Source: Actinomycetes bacterium (lineage in GTDB: Bacteria; Actinomycetota; Acidimicrobiia; Spongiisociales; UBA5794). From it: 16,159 nucleotides of DNA. The stretch is taken from assembly GCA_023336765.1 (NCBI GenBank), contig JAMBLL010000194.1, positions 1 to 16,159 on the forward strand, read 5' to 3'. Below the pieces are notes generated by a model that did no database searches, was not told where the DNA came from, and saw only the letters and a list, made by a program, of their open reading frames with translations. Below, piece after piece: positions 1-7,316 of the stretch. Numbering within the stretch: position 1 is the stretch's first letter; each line of letters starts with the position of its first letter. The translations under genes were made by a program, and so were the position numbers.

Positions 1-162
1 GCGGCCGTACTAAACCACGTCGATGGCGCGGACACGACTGTGGTGGTCAGGGGATCGCCTGGTCGATGGTGGCTGGAGTCAAGTGGGTCGCACCCCCCGA
101 TGACTTGGTTGCATCAACATGCGTTGACGCTCGGCCCCGTCGTTGCAAGGGCCTCGATCGGA
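1..162 (+). CDS. Possible 3' end of an unidentified gene (partial)
   Basis: Frame 1 is open from the first base to a TGA at 160-162, giving 53 residues with moderately GC-rich third positions. I do not recognise any family in it. Frame 3 is also open over most of the same stretch, so this could be chance. If real, it converges with the toxin gene ending at 191. No terminator-like hairpin is apparent between them. Confidence 0.2.
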
Positions 163-190
163 TGAGGTCGACGTCGTGAGTAGGAGCACG

Positions 191-970
191 TCAGCTGGAG
201 ATGCCGGCGACGTTGAGCAAGAGGCCACGAATATGCGTCGTGCGTCTCGTCGCCTCGGCATCGGTGAGTCCGGCAACTACGTCGTCCATGGCCCTTCCTG
301 GCTCGATGAACTCCTCAAAGAGTTGTCGCTTCACGTCGGCCCACGGCTGGTTCTCGAATAGTTCCTGTGTGACGCCGTCGACGAACGCTACCTCAAGGCA
401 GAGCCACAGATCAGTCGCATCGCGTGCCTCGGTGCGCGAGCGCCGCGCACCGCACTTCAGCGCGAGCATCCCTGCCGCGTCAGGGAGACGGATGGAGGAA
501 CGAAGCTCGGTGCCATCTGTCAGCGAGAATGCTGCATTGACGATGCAAGGCGGGCGTAGGAATGCCTCAGCAAGACCGCTCACTTCGATTGTGGTGACGT
601 CGCCGACGCGAACGTTGTCCCGTGGCCTGGATGTGTACGCAGGAACGAGCAGATCAATGGTCGCTTCAGCTCCGTCGACTGTTCGCTCCCAACGGTTTCC
701 GCGAATACGACGGTACCCGAGGGTCTCGATGTCGGCTATCAGTCCGGGTTGACGAAGGGCGAGCGTCGTAAAGCCAATGTCAGCGTCGCGGGTCGCCCGT
801 TGTGGAAGGTCGAGACCGGCTCGCTGGGTGTGGAGCAGCACAGCAATGCCGCCGATGAGAAGGTACTCGTCGATGCCACGATCGCTCAATAGATCCGTCA
901 GGTCCGTCACAGCGATGAGTCCGCCGTCCATTGCCCTGGAGGCGCTTGGGTAGGCGAGTCTGGTCATCAC
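191..970 (-). CDS. AbiEii-like nucleotidyltransferase toxin of a type IV toxin-antitoxin system
   Basis: The 259-residue protein fits the AbiEii/AbiGii toxin family of the MNT-type nucleotidyltransferase superfamily. Visible signatures are the GG motif (LLIGGIAVLLH, residues 37-47), the metal-binding pair D62/D64 in TRDADIGF, a third carboxylate D106 in ATIDLLVP, and a K172...D184..D187 stretch that matches the conserved Lys/Asp region of the family. Characterised AbiE toxins are bacteriostatic and need this active site; the exact substrate here is unknown. The start is GTG at 970, overlapping the antitoxin stop by 4 bases (GTGA); an ATG directly after it (967) is an equal choice. The overlap implies translational coupling in the antitoxin-first order usual for AbiE. 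The protein has no signal peptide or membrane segment. A non-TA MNT protein is the alternative, but the neighbour argues against that. Confidence 0.8.
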   Translation of the reverse strand: MMTRLAYPSASRAMDGGLIAVTDLTDLLSDRGIDEYLLIGGIAVLLHTQRAGLDLPQRATRDADIGFTTLALRQPGLIADIETLGYRRIRGNRWERTVDGAEATIDLLVPAYTSRPRDNVRVGDVTTIEVSGLAEAFLRPPCIVNAAFSLTDGTELRSSIRLPDAAGMLALKCGARRSRTEARDATDLWLCLEVAFVDGVTQELFENQPWADVKRQLFEEFIEPGRAMDDVVAGLTDAEATRRTTHIRGLLLNVAGISS

Positions 971-1647
971 GGAGGTGTGCTTCCTGTGATTGTGGATTTC
1001 AGGATGACGGCAGCTTCGCCTCGGTCTTCACCGCCGAGTGTGAGCAGATCGTGCCATTGCTGGATTGGGTCGATGATTGGTATCCCCCGTATTTCGGGTG
1101 TCCACGACCATTCAGGTGGAGTCGACGTTCGCGGAAAGAGCGTCATGTCGCTTACAACCCTCACAACGATCGTTGCGTCAGATATCCCTGTTGCTGCTAC
1201 GAACGTCGAGGGGTCGATCTCGATAGGGGTATTGCTGTACAGTATCCCCAACGTTGGATTCCTCCAAGGTGCGAGCAGGTCGCACGCTATGTCAGCAGAG
1301 AACCCCACGGTCATTCCACCCATGGTCGCCGAAATGTCTTGCGCCTGGACCATCACAGCCGATGGTGCGTACCAATACGACTCAGACTGCACGGTCGGCA
1401 AAGTGTGAGCCAGGTAGAGCTCGAACAGACGATCCGTATGTCCGACAATCCCTTCGTCCGTGCGCTCGATGCCGCCATGCCTGTCGAGGATCTGGAGAAT
1501 CTGTACAGAGCGCGGTTGAGTGATGTTGCTGTGCAGAGCGAGCTCTTTGCCGGATACGGGCCGCCGCAGCCGGATAAGCGACCGAGTCACGGCAGCGGTT
1601 CCAGCGCCCCAGCGCCGCGCCTTGTGAGATTGTGGAGTCTGCGTCAT
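967..1647 (-). CDS. AbiEi-like antitoxin / winged-helix autorepressor
   Basis: A 226-residue protein lies directly upstream of and overlaps the nucleotidyltransferase toxin gene. Residues about 15-70 form a winged-helix-like region (TRSLIRLRRPVSGKELA, then SVQILQILDRHGGIERT), as in the N-terminal domain of AbiEi antitoxins. The C-terminal part contains GIPIIDPIQQWHDLLTLGG followed by RGEAA, resembling the closing segment of many AbiEi-like antitoxins. Known AbiEi proteins neutralise the toxin without a stable complex and repress their own promoter through inverted repeats. I chose the ATG at 1647 because it sits where a transcript would start from the promoter seen just upstream. A TTG at 1683 would extend the protein by 12 residues but lies inside the promoter and palindrome. 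Family assignment is by context plus motif; the sequence is divergent. Confidence 0.7.
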   Translation of the reverse strand: MTQTPQSHKARRWGAGTAAVTRSLIRLRRPVSGKELALHSNITQPRSVQILQILDRHGGIERTDEGIVGHTDRLFELYLAHTLPTVQSESYWYAPSAVMVQAQDISATMGGMTVGFSADIACDLLAPWRNPTLGILYSNTPIEIDPSTFVAATGISDATIVVRVVSDMTLFPRTSTPPEWSWTPEIRGIPIIDPIQQWHDLLTLGGEDRGEAAVILKSTITGSTPP

Positions 1648-1654
1648 GACGAAT

Positions 1655-1683
1655 ATAGTATAAGCCTTCTCGGCTCTTGGCAA
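1655..1683 (-). promoter_or_regulatory. Probable leaderless promoter of the AbiE-like operon
   Basis: On the minus strand TTGCCA (1683-1678) is followed after 17 bases by TACTAT (1660-1655). Seven bases later comes the ATG at 1647, so transcription would begin at or next to the start codon. No Shine-Dalgarno sequence precedes that ATG. Leaderless mRNAs are common in actinobacteria. An overlapping TATACT two bases upstream is an alternative -10 with 15-base spacing. Confidence 0.5.
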
Positions 1684-1696
1684 GGAAGCCTTATAC
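1658..1696. promoter_or_regulatory. Inverted repeat overlapping the AbiE promoter (candidate operator)
   Basis: GTATAAG at 1658-1664 and CTTATAC at 1690-1696 are perfect 7-base arms 25 bases apart. The arms extend to 11 bases with a mismatch (GTATAAGCCTT and AAGCCTTATAC). The left arm covers the -10 region and the right arm lies just upstream of the -35 box. This is the expected position for an AbiEi-type autorepressor binding through paired inverted sites. Binding is inferred. Confidence 0.5.
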
Positions 1697-2010
1697 CCCC
1701 GGTCTCGCGACCACCGCTGCTAACTCGAGGGCTCCGCACCATCCAATGACGGTTTCACCGAGGCCTACGCCCCGACATGCTTGTTCGCAGCGTCACTCGA
1801 GAGCGTGACCGGTGGATCACCGTAGCGGAATGGTTGACTCCCTCGAAATCTCCGAGAACGTGAGAAGTGGCGCTAGCGGTGCATCGCCGTGCCAAACCAA
1901 TGGTGCCGAAGCTGAGCCAAACCTGACTATCGGGTGGCACGGAGTTCCACGAGAAGTCTTCTTTACCAAGGGTTTCATGGATGCGGTGGCACCAGAGCGG
2001 ACTGCCTCGT
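1697..2010. other. Intergenic stretch between the AbiE operon and the tRNA fragment
   Basis: About 310 bases without a convincing gene. A plus-strand frame is open from 1812 to the TAA at 2019-2021, 69 codons, and its last codons read into the tRNA-like fragment. It has no recognisable family or clear ribosome-binding site. A small palindrome CGGTG-GAT-CACCG lies at 1810-1822. This may be eroded island DNA. Confidence 0.35.
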
Positions 2011-2031
2011 CGGACTCATAACCCGAAGGTC
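2011..2031 (+). other. tRNA-Met-like anticodon-arm fragment (candidate att remnant)
   Basis: CGGACTCATAACCCGAAGGTC matches, from memory, the anticodon arm (CAT anticodon) and variable region of bacterial initiator tRNA-Met with one difference. The sequence departs from tRNA immediately afterwards, and no D-arm or acceptor 5' strand is visible upstream, so it is not a functional tRNA. A second copy in the same orientation sits at 8292-8310 with 18 of 19 bases identical, including the unusual A in GACTCAT. Such partial tRNA copies are typical traces of site-specific integration at tRNA genes. Confidence 0.55.
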
Positions 2032-2056
2032 AGCTGAACCGTGACACCAGGCAGAG

Positions 2057-3355
2057 TTAGCAGGCCGCTCTCACGGTCGCGTACGGGTTCACATATGTCC
2101 CCCCGATGATCATTCCGAGGTGCAGTACGTTGGTTGTAGCGTTGCCTGTGCTGCCGACGTACCCGATGACCTGACCCTGAGATACGGTTTGGCCGTTGCT
2201 CAGGCCGCTTGGATACCCCGACAAGTGGGCGTAGTAGTAGGTGACGCCATCGGTCCCATTGACGTATACCTGGCGCCCTCCGAGCGAGTGCCAGTTCATC
2301 CGGATCGATCCACCCACCATTGCAACGATCGTGGACCCGCGTGAAGCGATCATGTCGGTTCCCTTGTGTGTTCGACCGGCAGCTCGGGCGTAACCCCAGG
2401 TATCGATGAAGGAGGAACCGTTGGGCAGTGGGCAGTTGACGCCTGACTTTGCAGGCTGGACACTCGCTGCCGAAGATGAGCTGGATGAGGAGCTGGATGA
2501 ACTTGAAGAGCTCGACGAGCTGGATGATGAGCTAGACGAACTTGAAGAGCTCGACGAGCTGGATGAGTTGGACGAGCTGGATGAACCAGACGATGAACTC
2601 GACGAGGACTGCGATGAAGCCTTGGTTGACGCTGCAGCTTCAGCGGCCGCTTTGGCAACGGCTGCTTCGGCTGCTGCTTTCGCTGCCGCCACCTTGGCTG
2701 CTGCAGCTGCAGCAGCTCGTCGTGCCTGCTCCTCCTTGTACCGCTTGTACGTGTCCGCGTAGTTCTTCTTGGCATCTGCGTGGAGCTTGTCGGCTGCCGC
2801 TCGTTCCTCCTCGAGGTGGGCGATAACCACCTCCTGCTCTGCGCGGAGTCCCTCGACTTCTTCTTGCCTGACGCTCAGGTCGTCTGACAGTCGATCGACT
2901 TGGCGGCCCACAGCGGAGAGCTGGTCAAGCTGGCTCAGGTCCCTCGTCGTCGCAGCATCGAACAGCGCCTGGGTCGTGATCACATCCTGGATGTCGTTCG
3001 CGCTGAATGCCGCGGTGACCATGTTGCGGCCACCTGAGGTGTACGCCTCCAGGACGATGAGCTTTGCGCGATCCTCGAGTGAGTCGGCGTTCTGATTGTA
3101 TTCAGCAAGCGCGGTCTCGAGCTTGCCTATGCGCCATTCGAGGTCGTAGATTTGGCCCTGGATGCGCTCAAATTCCTCGAGGTTGGATTCAAGAACTTCG
3201 TCAGCATCGAGCAGCGCTTGGAATGCTTGTTCTTCTGCCGATTTCGCATTGTCGACGTCACCCTGTGTCTGGGCGGACGCGGCCACTGGCACAAGCGAAA
3301 TGAGAGCGAGCAGGAGCAGGGGCAGGATGACGCGTGGAAGGGGGAGGAGATGCAT
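2057..3355 (-). CDS. Secreted coiled-coil protein with poly-Ser linker and degenerate M23 (LytM) domain
   Basis: The 432-residue protein starts with a signal peptide (about 1-28, ending VAASAQ). A long coiled coil follows (about 30-215), then an Ala/Lys-rich stretch (about 215-243), a nearly pure Ser tract (about 245-300) and a C-terminal M23 peptidase domain (about 310-432) ending in NPYATVRAAC. This is the layout of actinobacterial EnvC-like cell-wall proteins. The domain keeps HKGTD (H330, D334) and YAHL (H377). The usual HLH motif reads HLG (H412, G414), so one zinc ligand is missing. By analogy with EnvC it may activate another hydrolase rather than cut peptidoglycan itself, but that is inference. 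The ATG at 3355 directly precedes the signal peptide; no strong Shine-Dalgarno is visible. It diverges from the ABM gene across about 100 bases. Confidence 0.85.
   Translation of the reverse strand: MHLLPLPRVILPLLLLALISLVPVAASAQTQGDVDNAKSAEEQAFQALLDADEVLESNLEEFERIQGQIYDLEWRIGKLETALAEYNQNADSLEDRAKLIVLEAYTSGGRNMVTAAFSANDIQDVITTQALFDAATTRDLSQLDQLSAVGRQVDRLSDDLSVRQEEVEGLRAEQEVVIAHLEEERAAADKLHADAKKNYADTYKRYKEEQARRAAAAAAAKVAAAKAAAEAAVAKAAAEAAASTKASSQSSSSSSSGSSSSSNSSSSSSSSSSSSSSSSSSSSSSSSSSSSSSSSAASVQPAKSGVNCPLPNGSSFIDTWGYARAAGRTHKGTDMIASRGSTIVAMVGGSIRMNWHSLGGRQVYVNGTDGVTYYYAHLSGYPSGLSNGQTVSQGQVIGYVGSTGNATTNVLHLGMIIGGTYVNPYATVRAAC
2486..2590 (-). repeat. Ser-tract tandem repeats inside the M23 gene
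   Basis: The tract contains a 29-base identical block at 2499-2527 and 2538-2566, offset by 39 bases (13 codons), within a wider run of near-repeats. All six serine codons are used in mixed order. The antisense strand reads as Glu-Leu-Asp repeats, which is a shadow. Repeat slippage could vary the linker length between strains. Confidence 0.7.
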
Positions 3356-3459
3356 ACGACAGTTAAGGCTACTTCTTGAACACGGGTACTCAGATCTGGA
3401 TGAGGGTCGACGGACGACGAGTCCCTCAGATAGGAGTAGATTGGGGGTGGAGGTGCACC

Positions 3460-3768
3460 ATGTTCATCGTTATCCACCGCATCGAGGTCAAGCCGAATCA
3501 ACGCCAACACTTTGTGCTGTGTTGGAGGACTGTCCATGATGCGATTGAGGAACAGTGCGGAGGTCTTGGATCGCGTCTGCACGCCGCAGATGACGGCACC
3601 TATATCGGCTACACGCAGTGGCCGGACCGTGAAGCGTGGGAGGCCTGCGAACTCCCCACTCGGTATGCCGACGTCGACGAGAGCATGCGCGACGCATGTG
3701 CATCCATGGAGACGCTGTACGAACTCGAGGTGGTGACGGACCTGCTGGTCTCTGCCGAGTCCGCCTGA
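3460..3768 (+). CDS. Antibiotic biosynthesis monooxygenase (ABM) domain protein
   Basis: A 102-residue protein that fills a single ferredoxin-like alpha/beta-barrel domain. The opening strand MFIVIHRIEVKP, the helix ending in HDAIEEQCGG, the central strand GTYIGYTQWPDREAWEAC and the closing strand ETLYELEVVTDLL follow the usual ABM order. Members dimerise and range from cofactor-less oxygenases to heme-degrading enzymes and small stress proteins; the substrate here cannot be read. The start is the ATG at 3460 because GGAGGT lies five bases upstream (3449-3454). An in-frame ATG at 3376 lacks such a site and would add a non-conserved leader. The gene is monocistronic and divergent from the M23 gene. 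Confidence 0.7.
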   Translation: MFIVIHRIEVKPNQRQHFVLCWRTVHDAIEEQCGGLGSRLHAADDGTYIGYTQWPDREAWEACELPTRYADVDESMRDACASMETLYELEVVTDLLVSAESA

Positions 3769-4178
3769 GCGACCGCAAACGCCGGAAGGACCAACCACAG
3801 CGCCCTGTCGACAGGGGCGAGTCCTCGTGCGATCAGAAGCCCGTCAGCATTCGATTCGATCAGATCAGCGTGAATGCCTCAGTCGAGCGTCTAAGACCGG
3901 CGGGTACAGATCGTCTTTCGGAGCATGTCCGCAACAGCGCGCTCGCCCAGATACTGCCCTCTTGCGGTAGCGAATCGTGAGACAGTCGCCCACACGATCA
4001 TCGATTTAGCGGTCCGCGAGAAGTGTTTCATCGGGTTGGGACCCGGGGGTGGGCGGCCGATCGGATGGCGAAATACGGGACTTCGACGTTTTCGGGGCTG
4101 CAAGTCGTGTGTAGTGTCACTCGTAGTGGCTACGCCACTGCTGGGCTAGACAGTGTATTTACGAAAAGGGGCGGAATA
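3769..4178. other. 410-base gap between the ABM and 5'-nucleotidase genes
   Basis: No convincing gene. It holds a perfect 14-base palindrome CCCTGTCGACAGGG at 3803-3816, a GCATTC/GAATGC pair (3847-3852, 3872-3877), and a hairpin at 4123-4141. Minus-strand and plus-strand frames of about 70 codons overlap between 3891 and 4149, but neither matches a family I know. The 5'-nucleotidase frame is open upstream to 4023, without a plausible start before 4179. Confidence 0.4.
4123..4141 (+). promoter_or_regulatory. Hairpin upstream of the 5'-nucleotidase gene
   Basis: GTAGTGGC-TAC-GCCACTGC forms an 8-base stem, with one G-T wobble and a three-base loop, 37 bases before the start codon. It could be an operator or a leader hairpin. 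I see no match to a named regulator site. Confidence 0.3.
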
Positions 4179-5879
4179 ATGATAGGAATCAAACACAGGC
4201 GCGCCGGGCGGCTGTTCATCGTGCTGGCTGCCTTGGCGGTCGCCGCGGTGGTTGTCGCATCGCCAGTGACTGCTGGAGGGAAGGACAATCCTGGGCAGGG
4301 TGCTGAGAACTCACAGGAGGTCGAACTCCAGATCCTTGCGATCAACGACTTCCACGGGAATATCGCCACGTCGTCCGGATCGTTCGGTGGCACGGGGCGC
4401 GCTGACTTCCTGGCGACGAACATACGAGATCGTGAAGCTGATACAGCGAACTCGATCATGGTTTCCGCAGGAGACCTCATCGGTGCGTCGCCGCTGATAT
4501 CTGCCCTGTTCCATGATGAACCGACGATCGAGGCGATGAATCTCATCGGCCTTGATATCAACGGTGTCGGAAACCACGAATTCGATGAAGGGCCAGAGGA
4601 GCTGCTTCGTATGGCGAATGGTGGAACGCATCCTGTCGACGGTGACCTCGACGGCACGCCGTTTTTCGGCGCTGACTTCGAGTTCCTCGCAGCCAACGTC
4701 GAAGTCGACGCAACGGGTGAGACGCTGTTCCCTTCGTACACCATCAAGAACTACCAGGGTGTCAAGGTTGCGTTCATCGGTATGACGCTCCAGGGAACAC
4801 CATCGATCGTGACACCGTCAGGTGTTGCAGGGTTGACGTTCAACGATGAGATCGACACGGTGAATGCTCTTGTTCCGATGCTTCAAGCGAAGAACATCGA
4901 GGCTTTCGTTGTCCTCCTCCACGAGGGTGGGCGATCAGACGGCGGACCCCAGGATTGTGGCTCAGGACTCACCGGTCCCATCGCTGAGATTGCCGCAGGA
5001 CTTGATGACGCAGTGGATGTCGTGATCGCTGGTCACACGAACGATGAGTTCGTGTGTGAGATCGATGGCAAGTGGGTCACGATGGCTGACAACCGTGGTC
5101 GCTTGTTCACGGACATCGATGTGACTCTCAACCGTGTCACGAAGGACATGACGGTTGTCAGCATCGAGAACGTCTCGAACCTCCAGGCGGGCGTTACTCC
5201 AGCGGCGGACCTGACTGCCCTCATCGACAAGTACCAGACCCTGTCCGATCCGCTCGCTAACCAGGTCATCGGAACAGTAACGACGGACATCTTCCGCGCT
5301 CCGAACCTTGCTGGCGAGTCTAGCCTTGGCGACATCATCGCTGATGCACAGTTCGACGCAACGTCCAGCGTGGGATTCGGTGAAGCTGTGGTCGCCTTCA
5401 TGAACCCAGGCGGTATACGAGACGACATCGACTTTGTTTCATCGGGAAGCGAACTCGACGGCGAGTTCACCTTCGGTGAAGCTTTTAGCGTGCAGCCGTT
5501 TGGCAACAGCCTGGTAACGATGACGTTGACGGGAGCCCAGATCGATACGTTGCTCGAGCAGCAGTGGGTTGGTCAGGCGAGTCCGCGGATACTGCAGGTG
5601 TCAGCAGGCTTCTCCTATACGTGGGATGCCTCACAGCCAGATGGGTCCAAGATCGATCCAGCAACGATCGTGATCGATGGTGCTCCAATCGATCTCGGAG
5701 CCGACTACCGGATCACAGTCAACAGCTTCCTCTCTGATGGTGGAGACAACTTCTCTGTCCTTCCAGACGGGACGGACCGTCTCGGTGGCGAAGTTGATCT
5801 TGATGCGCTGGTCACGTACTTCGGTGCGAATTCACCTGTAGCCCCTGGGCCACAGGACAGGATCACCCGCATCGGCTGA
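4179..5879 (+). CDS. Secreted 5'-nucleotidase / metallophosphoesterase (UshA-like family)
   Basis: A 566-residue secreted enzyme. The signal peptide spans about 1-32 (basic HRRAGR, then a hydrophobic run ending SPVTAG). The N-terminal metallophosphatase domain (about 48-310) carries the dinuclear metal motifs: D57/H59 in INDFHGN, D99 in AGDLIG, N132/H133 in GNHEFDEG, H248 in LLHEGG and H286 in AGHTNDE. The C-terminal 5'-nucleotidase domain (about 350-560) shows SSLGDIIADA, NPGGIRDDI, FTFGEAFSVQPFGN and NSFLSDGGDNF. Such enzymes dephosphorylate extracellular nucleotides or related phosphoesters for phosphate and nucleoside salvage. No LPXTG or membrane anchor is present, so it is probably released. 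The ATG at 4179 follows an AAGGGGCGGA ribosome-binding site and directly precedes the signal peptide. The gene is monocistronic, closed by the hairpin at 5898. Confidence 0.92.
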   Translation: MIGIKHRRAGRLFIVLAALAVAAVVVASPVTAGGKDNPGQGAENSQEVELQILAINDFHGNIATSSGSFGGTGRADFLATNIRDREADTANSIMVSAGDLIGASPLISALFHDEPTIEAMNLIGLDINGVGNHEFDEGPEELLRMANGGTHPVDGDLDGTPFFGADFEFLAANVEVDATGETLFPSYTIKNYQGVKVAFIGMTLQGTPSIVTPSGVAGLTFNDEIDTVNALVPMLQAKNIEAFVVLLHEGGRSDGGPQDCGSGLTGPIAEIAAGLDDAVDVVIAGHTNDEFVCEIDGKWVTMADNRGRLFTDIDVTLNRVTKDMTVVSIENVSNLQAGVTPAADLTALIDKYQTLSDPLANQVIGTVTTDIFRAPNLAGESSLGDIIADAQFDATSSVGFGEAVVAFMNPGGIRDDIDFVSSGSELDGEFTFGEAFSVQPFGNSLVTMTLTGAQIDTLLEQQWVGQASPRILQVSAGFSYTWDASQPDGSKIDPATIVIDGAPIDLGADYRITVNSFLSDGGDNFSVLPDGTDRLGGEVDLDALVTYFGANSPVAPGPQDRITRIG

Positions 5880-5897
5880 CACGAACCCTCGACATGA

Positions 5898-5935
5898 ACT
5901 GATGGTGTCCGACCGAAAGGTTGGGCACCATCAGT
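5898..5935 (+). terminator. Long GAAA-capped hairpin after the 5'-nucleotidase gene
   Basis: A 17-base stem (ACTGATGGTGTCCGACC with GGTTGGGCACCATCAGT) has only two G-T wobbles and closes on a GAAA tetraloop, 18 bases after the stop codon. No T-run follows, so it resembles the U-less terminators described in actinobacteria. It could also be a 3' stability hairpin. Confidence 0.75.
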
Positions 5936-6054
5936 CTGCATCTGCTCCGCATTGGAAGTCAGGACTTGATGTGCTGCTTCGGTTCGTGAGGGTCATAGTG
6001 GCTTCGGGTGCTGGGCGACGCCTGGTGGTTCAACGCTTCAAGGGTGCAGAAGCG

Positions 6055-6076
6055 GTTGCATCGGCTCCCATGCAAC
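6055..6076 (+). promoter_or_regulatory. Inverted repeat just before the FIST gene
   Basis: GTTGCAT (6055-6061) and ATGCAAC (6070-6076) are perfect arms around an 8-base loop, ending 10 bases before the ATG at 6087. It could be an operator, or a leader hairpin if translation begins further in. The remaining 5936-6054 gap shows no gene. Confidence 0.3.
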
Positions 6077-6086
6077 GCCGCCCACC

Positions 6087-7316
6087 ATGTCCGACATCGA
6101 CGATGGGAACCGCCTAACATCACCGGACGATGCGATTGGAGACTCAACCTTGCTGAAGATGGGCGTAGGACAGTCTGACGAACTCGACGGCGCGCTCGCT
6201 GCCGAGGAGATTCTGAAGCAATGCGCCGTTGCGCTCGGTGGTGAGACGCCGCAGGCAGGTCTGTTGTTGGCCTCCCACGATTTGGACTTCGAAGGATTCC
6301 TGTCCGCTGTCAAGCACGCGTATCCAGGTATAGATCTGATCGGTTGCACCACGATCGCACCGATGTCGTCGGTTGCTGAGTATGTCGAGGGATCGACCTC
6401 CCTGACGCTGTTTTCGTCGGACCTTCTTGATTTCACAGTTGGCCTTGGAACCGATGTCACAGCTGGTGCGGGTTCAGCGACTCGTCAGGCAGTTGAGGAA
6501 GCGACCCGCAAGACGGACAAGTCGCCTGCGCTCCTTATCGCCACACCTACCATCGAGCAGTTCGATCCGACTGCCATCACCATTGAGATCGGGGAGATTC
6601 TCGGCTCTGGAGTTCCCGTGATCGGTGGTGGGGCGGCGCCAGACTTCCCGATGGCTGATCCCTGGGTCGGCGGTCGTCAGTTCTATGGTGATCAGGTCCT
6701 CACAAATGCGGTCCCTGTCCTCCTTGTCTCGGGGCCGCTGAAGGTCTCAGTTGGTGTCGCTCACGGATGGAGTCCGGTGGGCAAGACGGCGGTAGTCACC
6801 CGGTCAGATGATGCCAAGGTCTACGAAATCGATGGCGAACCGATTCTGGAGTTCTACCATCGGTACCTCGGAATCGGAAGTGAACCAGCGTACGCGAACC
6901 CTCTTGCGATTCTGGATGACGATACCGGCCAGTACTACCTCCGAGCTCCGTTGGAGTACAACGAGAGCGATGGCTCGGCAACCTTCTTCGGCTCGGTTCC
7001 CCAAGGTGCCACCGTGCAACTCGCTATGGCCACGACCGAGGAGATTCTTCGCGGGACGGAGGCTTCTCTGGCCGATGCCATGGCTGGGTTCCCCGGTGAG
7101 GCAGCACCTGAGGGTGCCCTCATCGCGTCGTGCGCGGTACGGAACTTTCTGCTCGGGACGCGCGCCAGTGGCGAGATCGAGCGCATCAGAGCAGGCTTGG
7201 GACAGGACGTTACGGTTTCGGGTTTTTATGCCTTCGGCGAGATCGCTCCGCTTGACTCCGACAGTACTCCGAGATTTCACAACGAGACCTGTGTGACAGT
7301 TCTCATCGGAACATGA
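6087..7316 (+). CDS. FIST-domain sensory protein
   Basis: A 409-residue soluble protein with an N-terminal FIST domain (about 30-225; IGCTTIAPMSSVAEYVEGS, VPVIGGGAAPDF) and a C-terminal FIST_C domain (about 240-400; YEIDGEPILEFYHRYLG, ALIASCAVRNFLLG, SGFYAFGEIAPL). FIST domains are proposed sensors of small ligands such as amino acids, usually linked to kinases, cyclases or chemoreceptors. Here the output is separate: its TGA overlaps the cyclase start (ATGA), implying equimolar synthesis and probably a physical complex. The ATG at 6087 has no Shine-Dalgarno. An in-frame TTG at 6150, preceded by GGAG with 8-base spacing, or the ATG at 6159, would begin closer to the conserved MGVGQSDE; the true start is therefore uncertain. 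Confidence 0.85.
   Translation: MSDIDDGNRLTSPDDAIGDSTLLKMGVGQSDELDGALAAEEILKQCAVALGGETPQAGLLLASHDLDFEGFLSAVKHAYPGIDLIGCTTIAPMSSVAEYVEGSTSLTLFSSDLLDFTVGLGTDVTAGAGSATRQAVEEATRKTDKSPALLIATPTIEQFDPTAITIEIGEILGSGVPVIGGGAAPDFPMADPWVGGRQFYGDQVLTNAVPVLLVSGPLKVSVGVAHGWSPVGKTAVVTRSDDAKVYEIDGEPILEFYHRYLGIGSEPAYANPLAILDDDTGQYYLRAPLEYNESDGSATFFGSVPQGATVQLAMATTEEILRGTEASLADAMAGFPGEAAPEGALIASCAVRNFLLGTRASGEIERIRAGLGQDVTVSGFYAFGEIAPLDSDSTPRFHNETCVTVLIGT

Noticed and set aside
1645..1683. TTG start at 1683 for the antitoxin
   Set aside because: It falls within the predicted -35 box and palindrome; the ATG at 1647 fits the leaderless promoter better.
2406..2762. Plus-strand ORF of 118 codons rich in Glu-Leu-Asp repeats
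   Set aside because: It is the antisense shadow of the poly-Ser and poly-Ala codons of the M23 gene and has no domain or ribosome-binding site of its own.
3891..4103. Minus-strand ORF of 70 codons upstream of the nucleotidase
   Set aside because: It has no ribosome-binding site and no recognised family, and a competing frame is equally open on the other strand.
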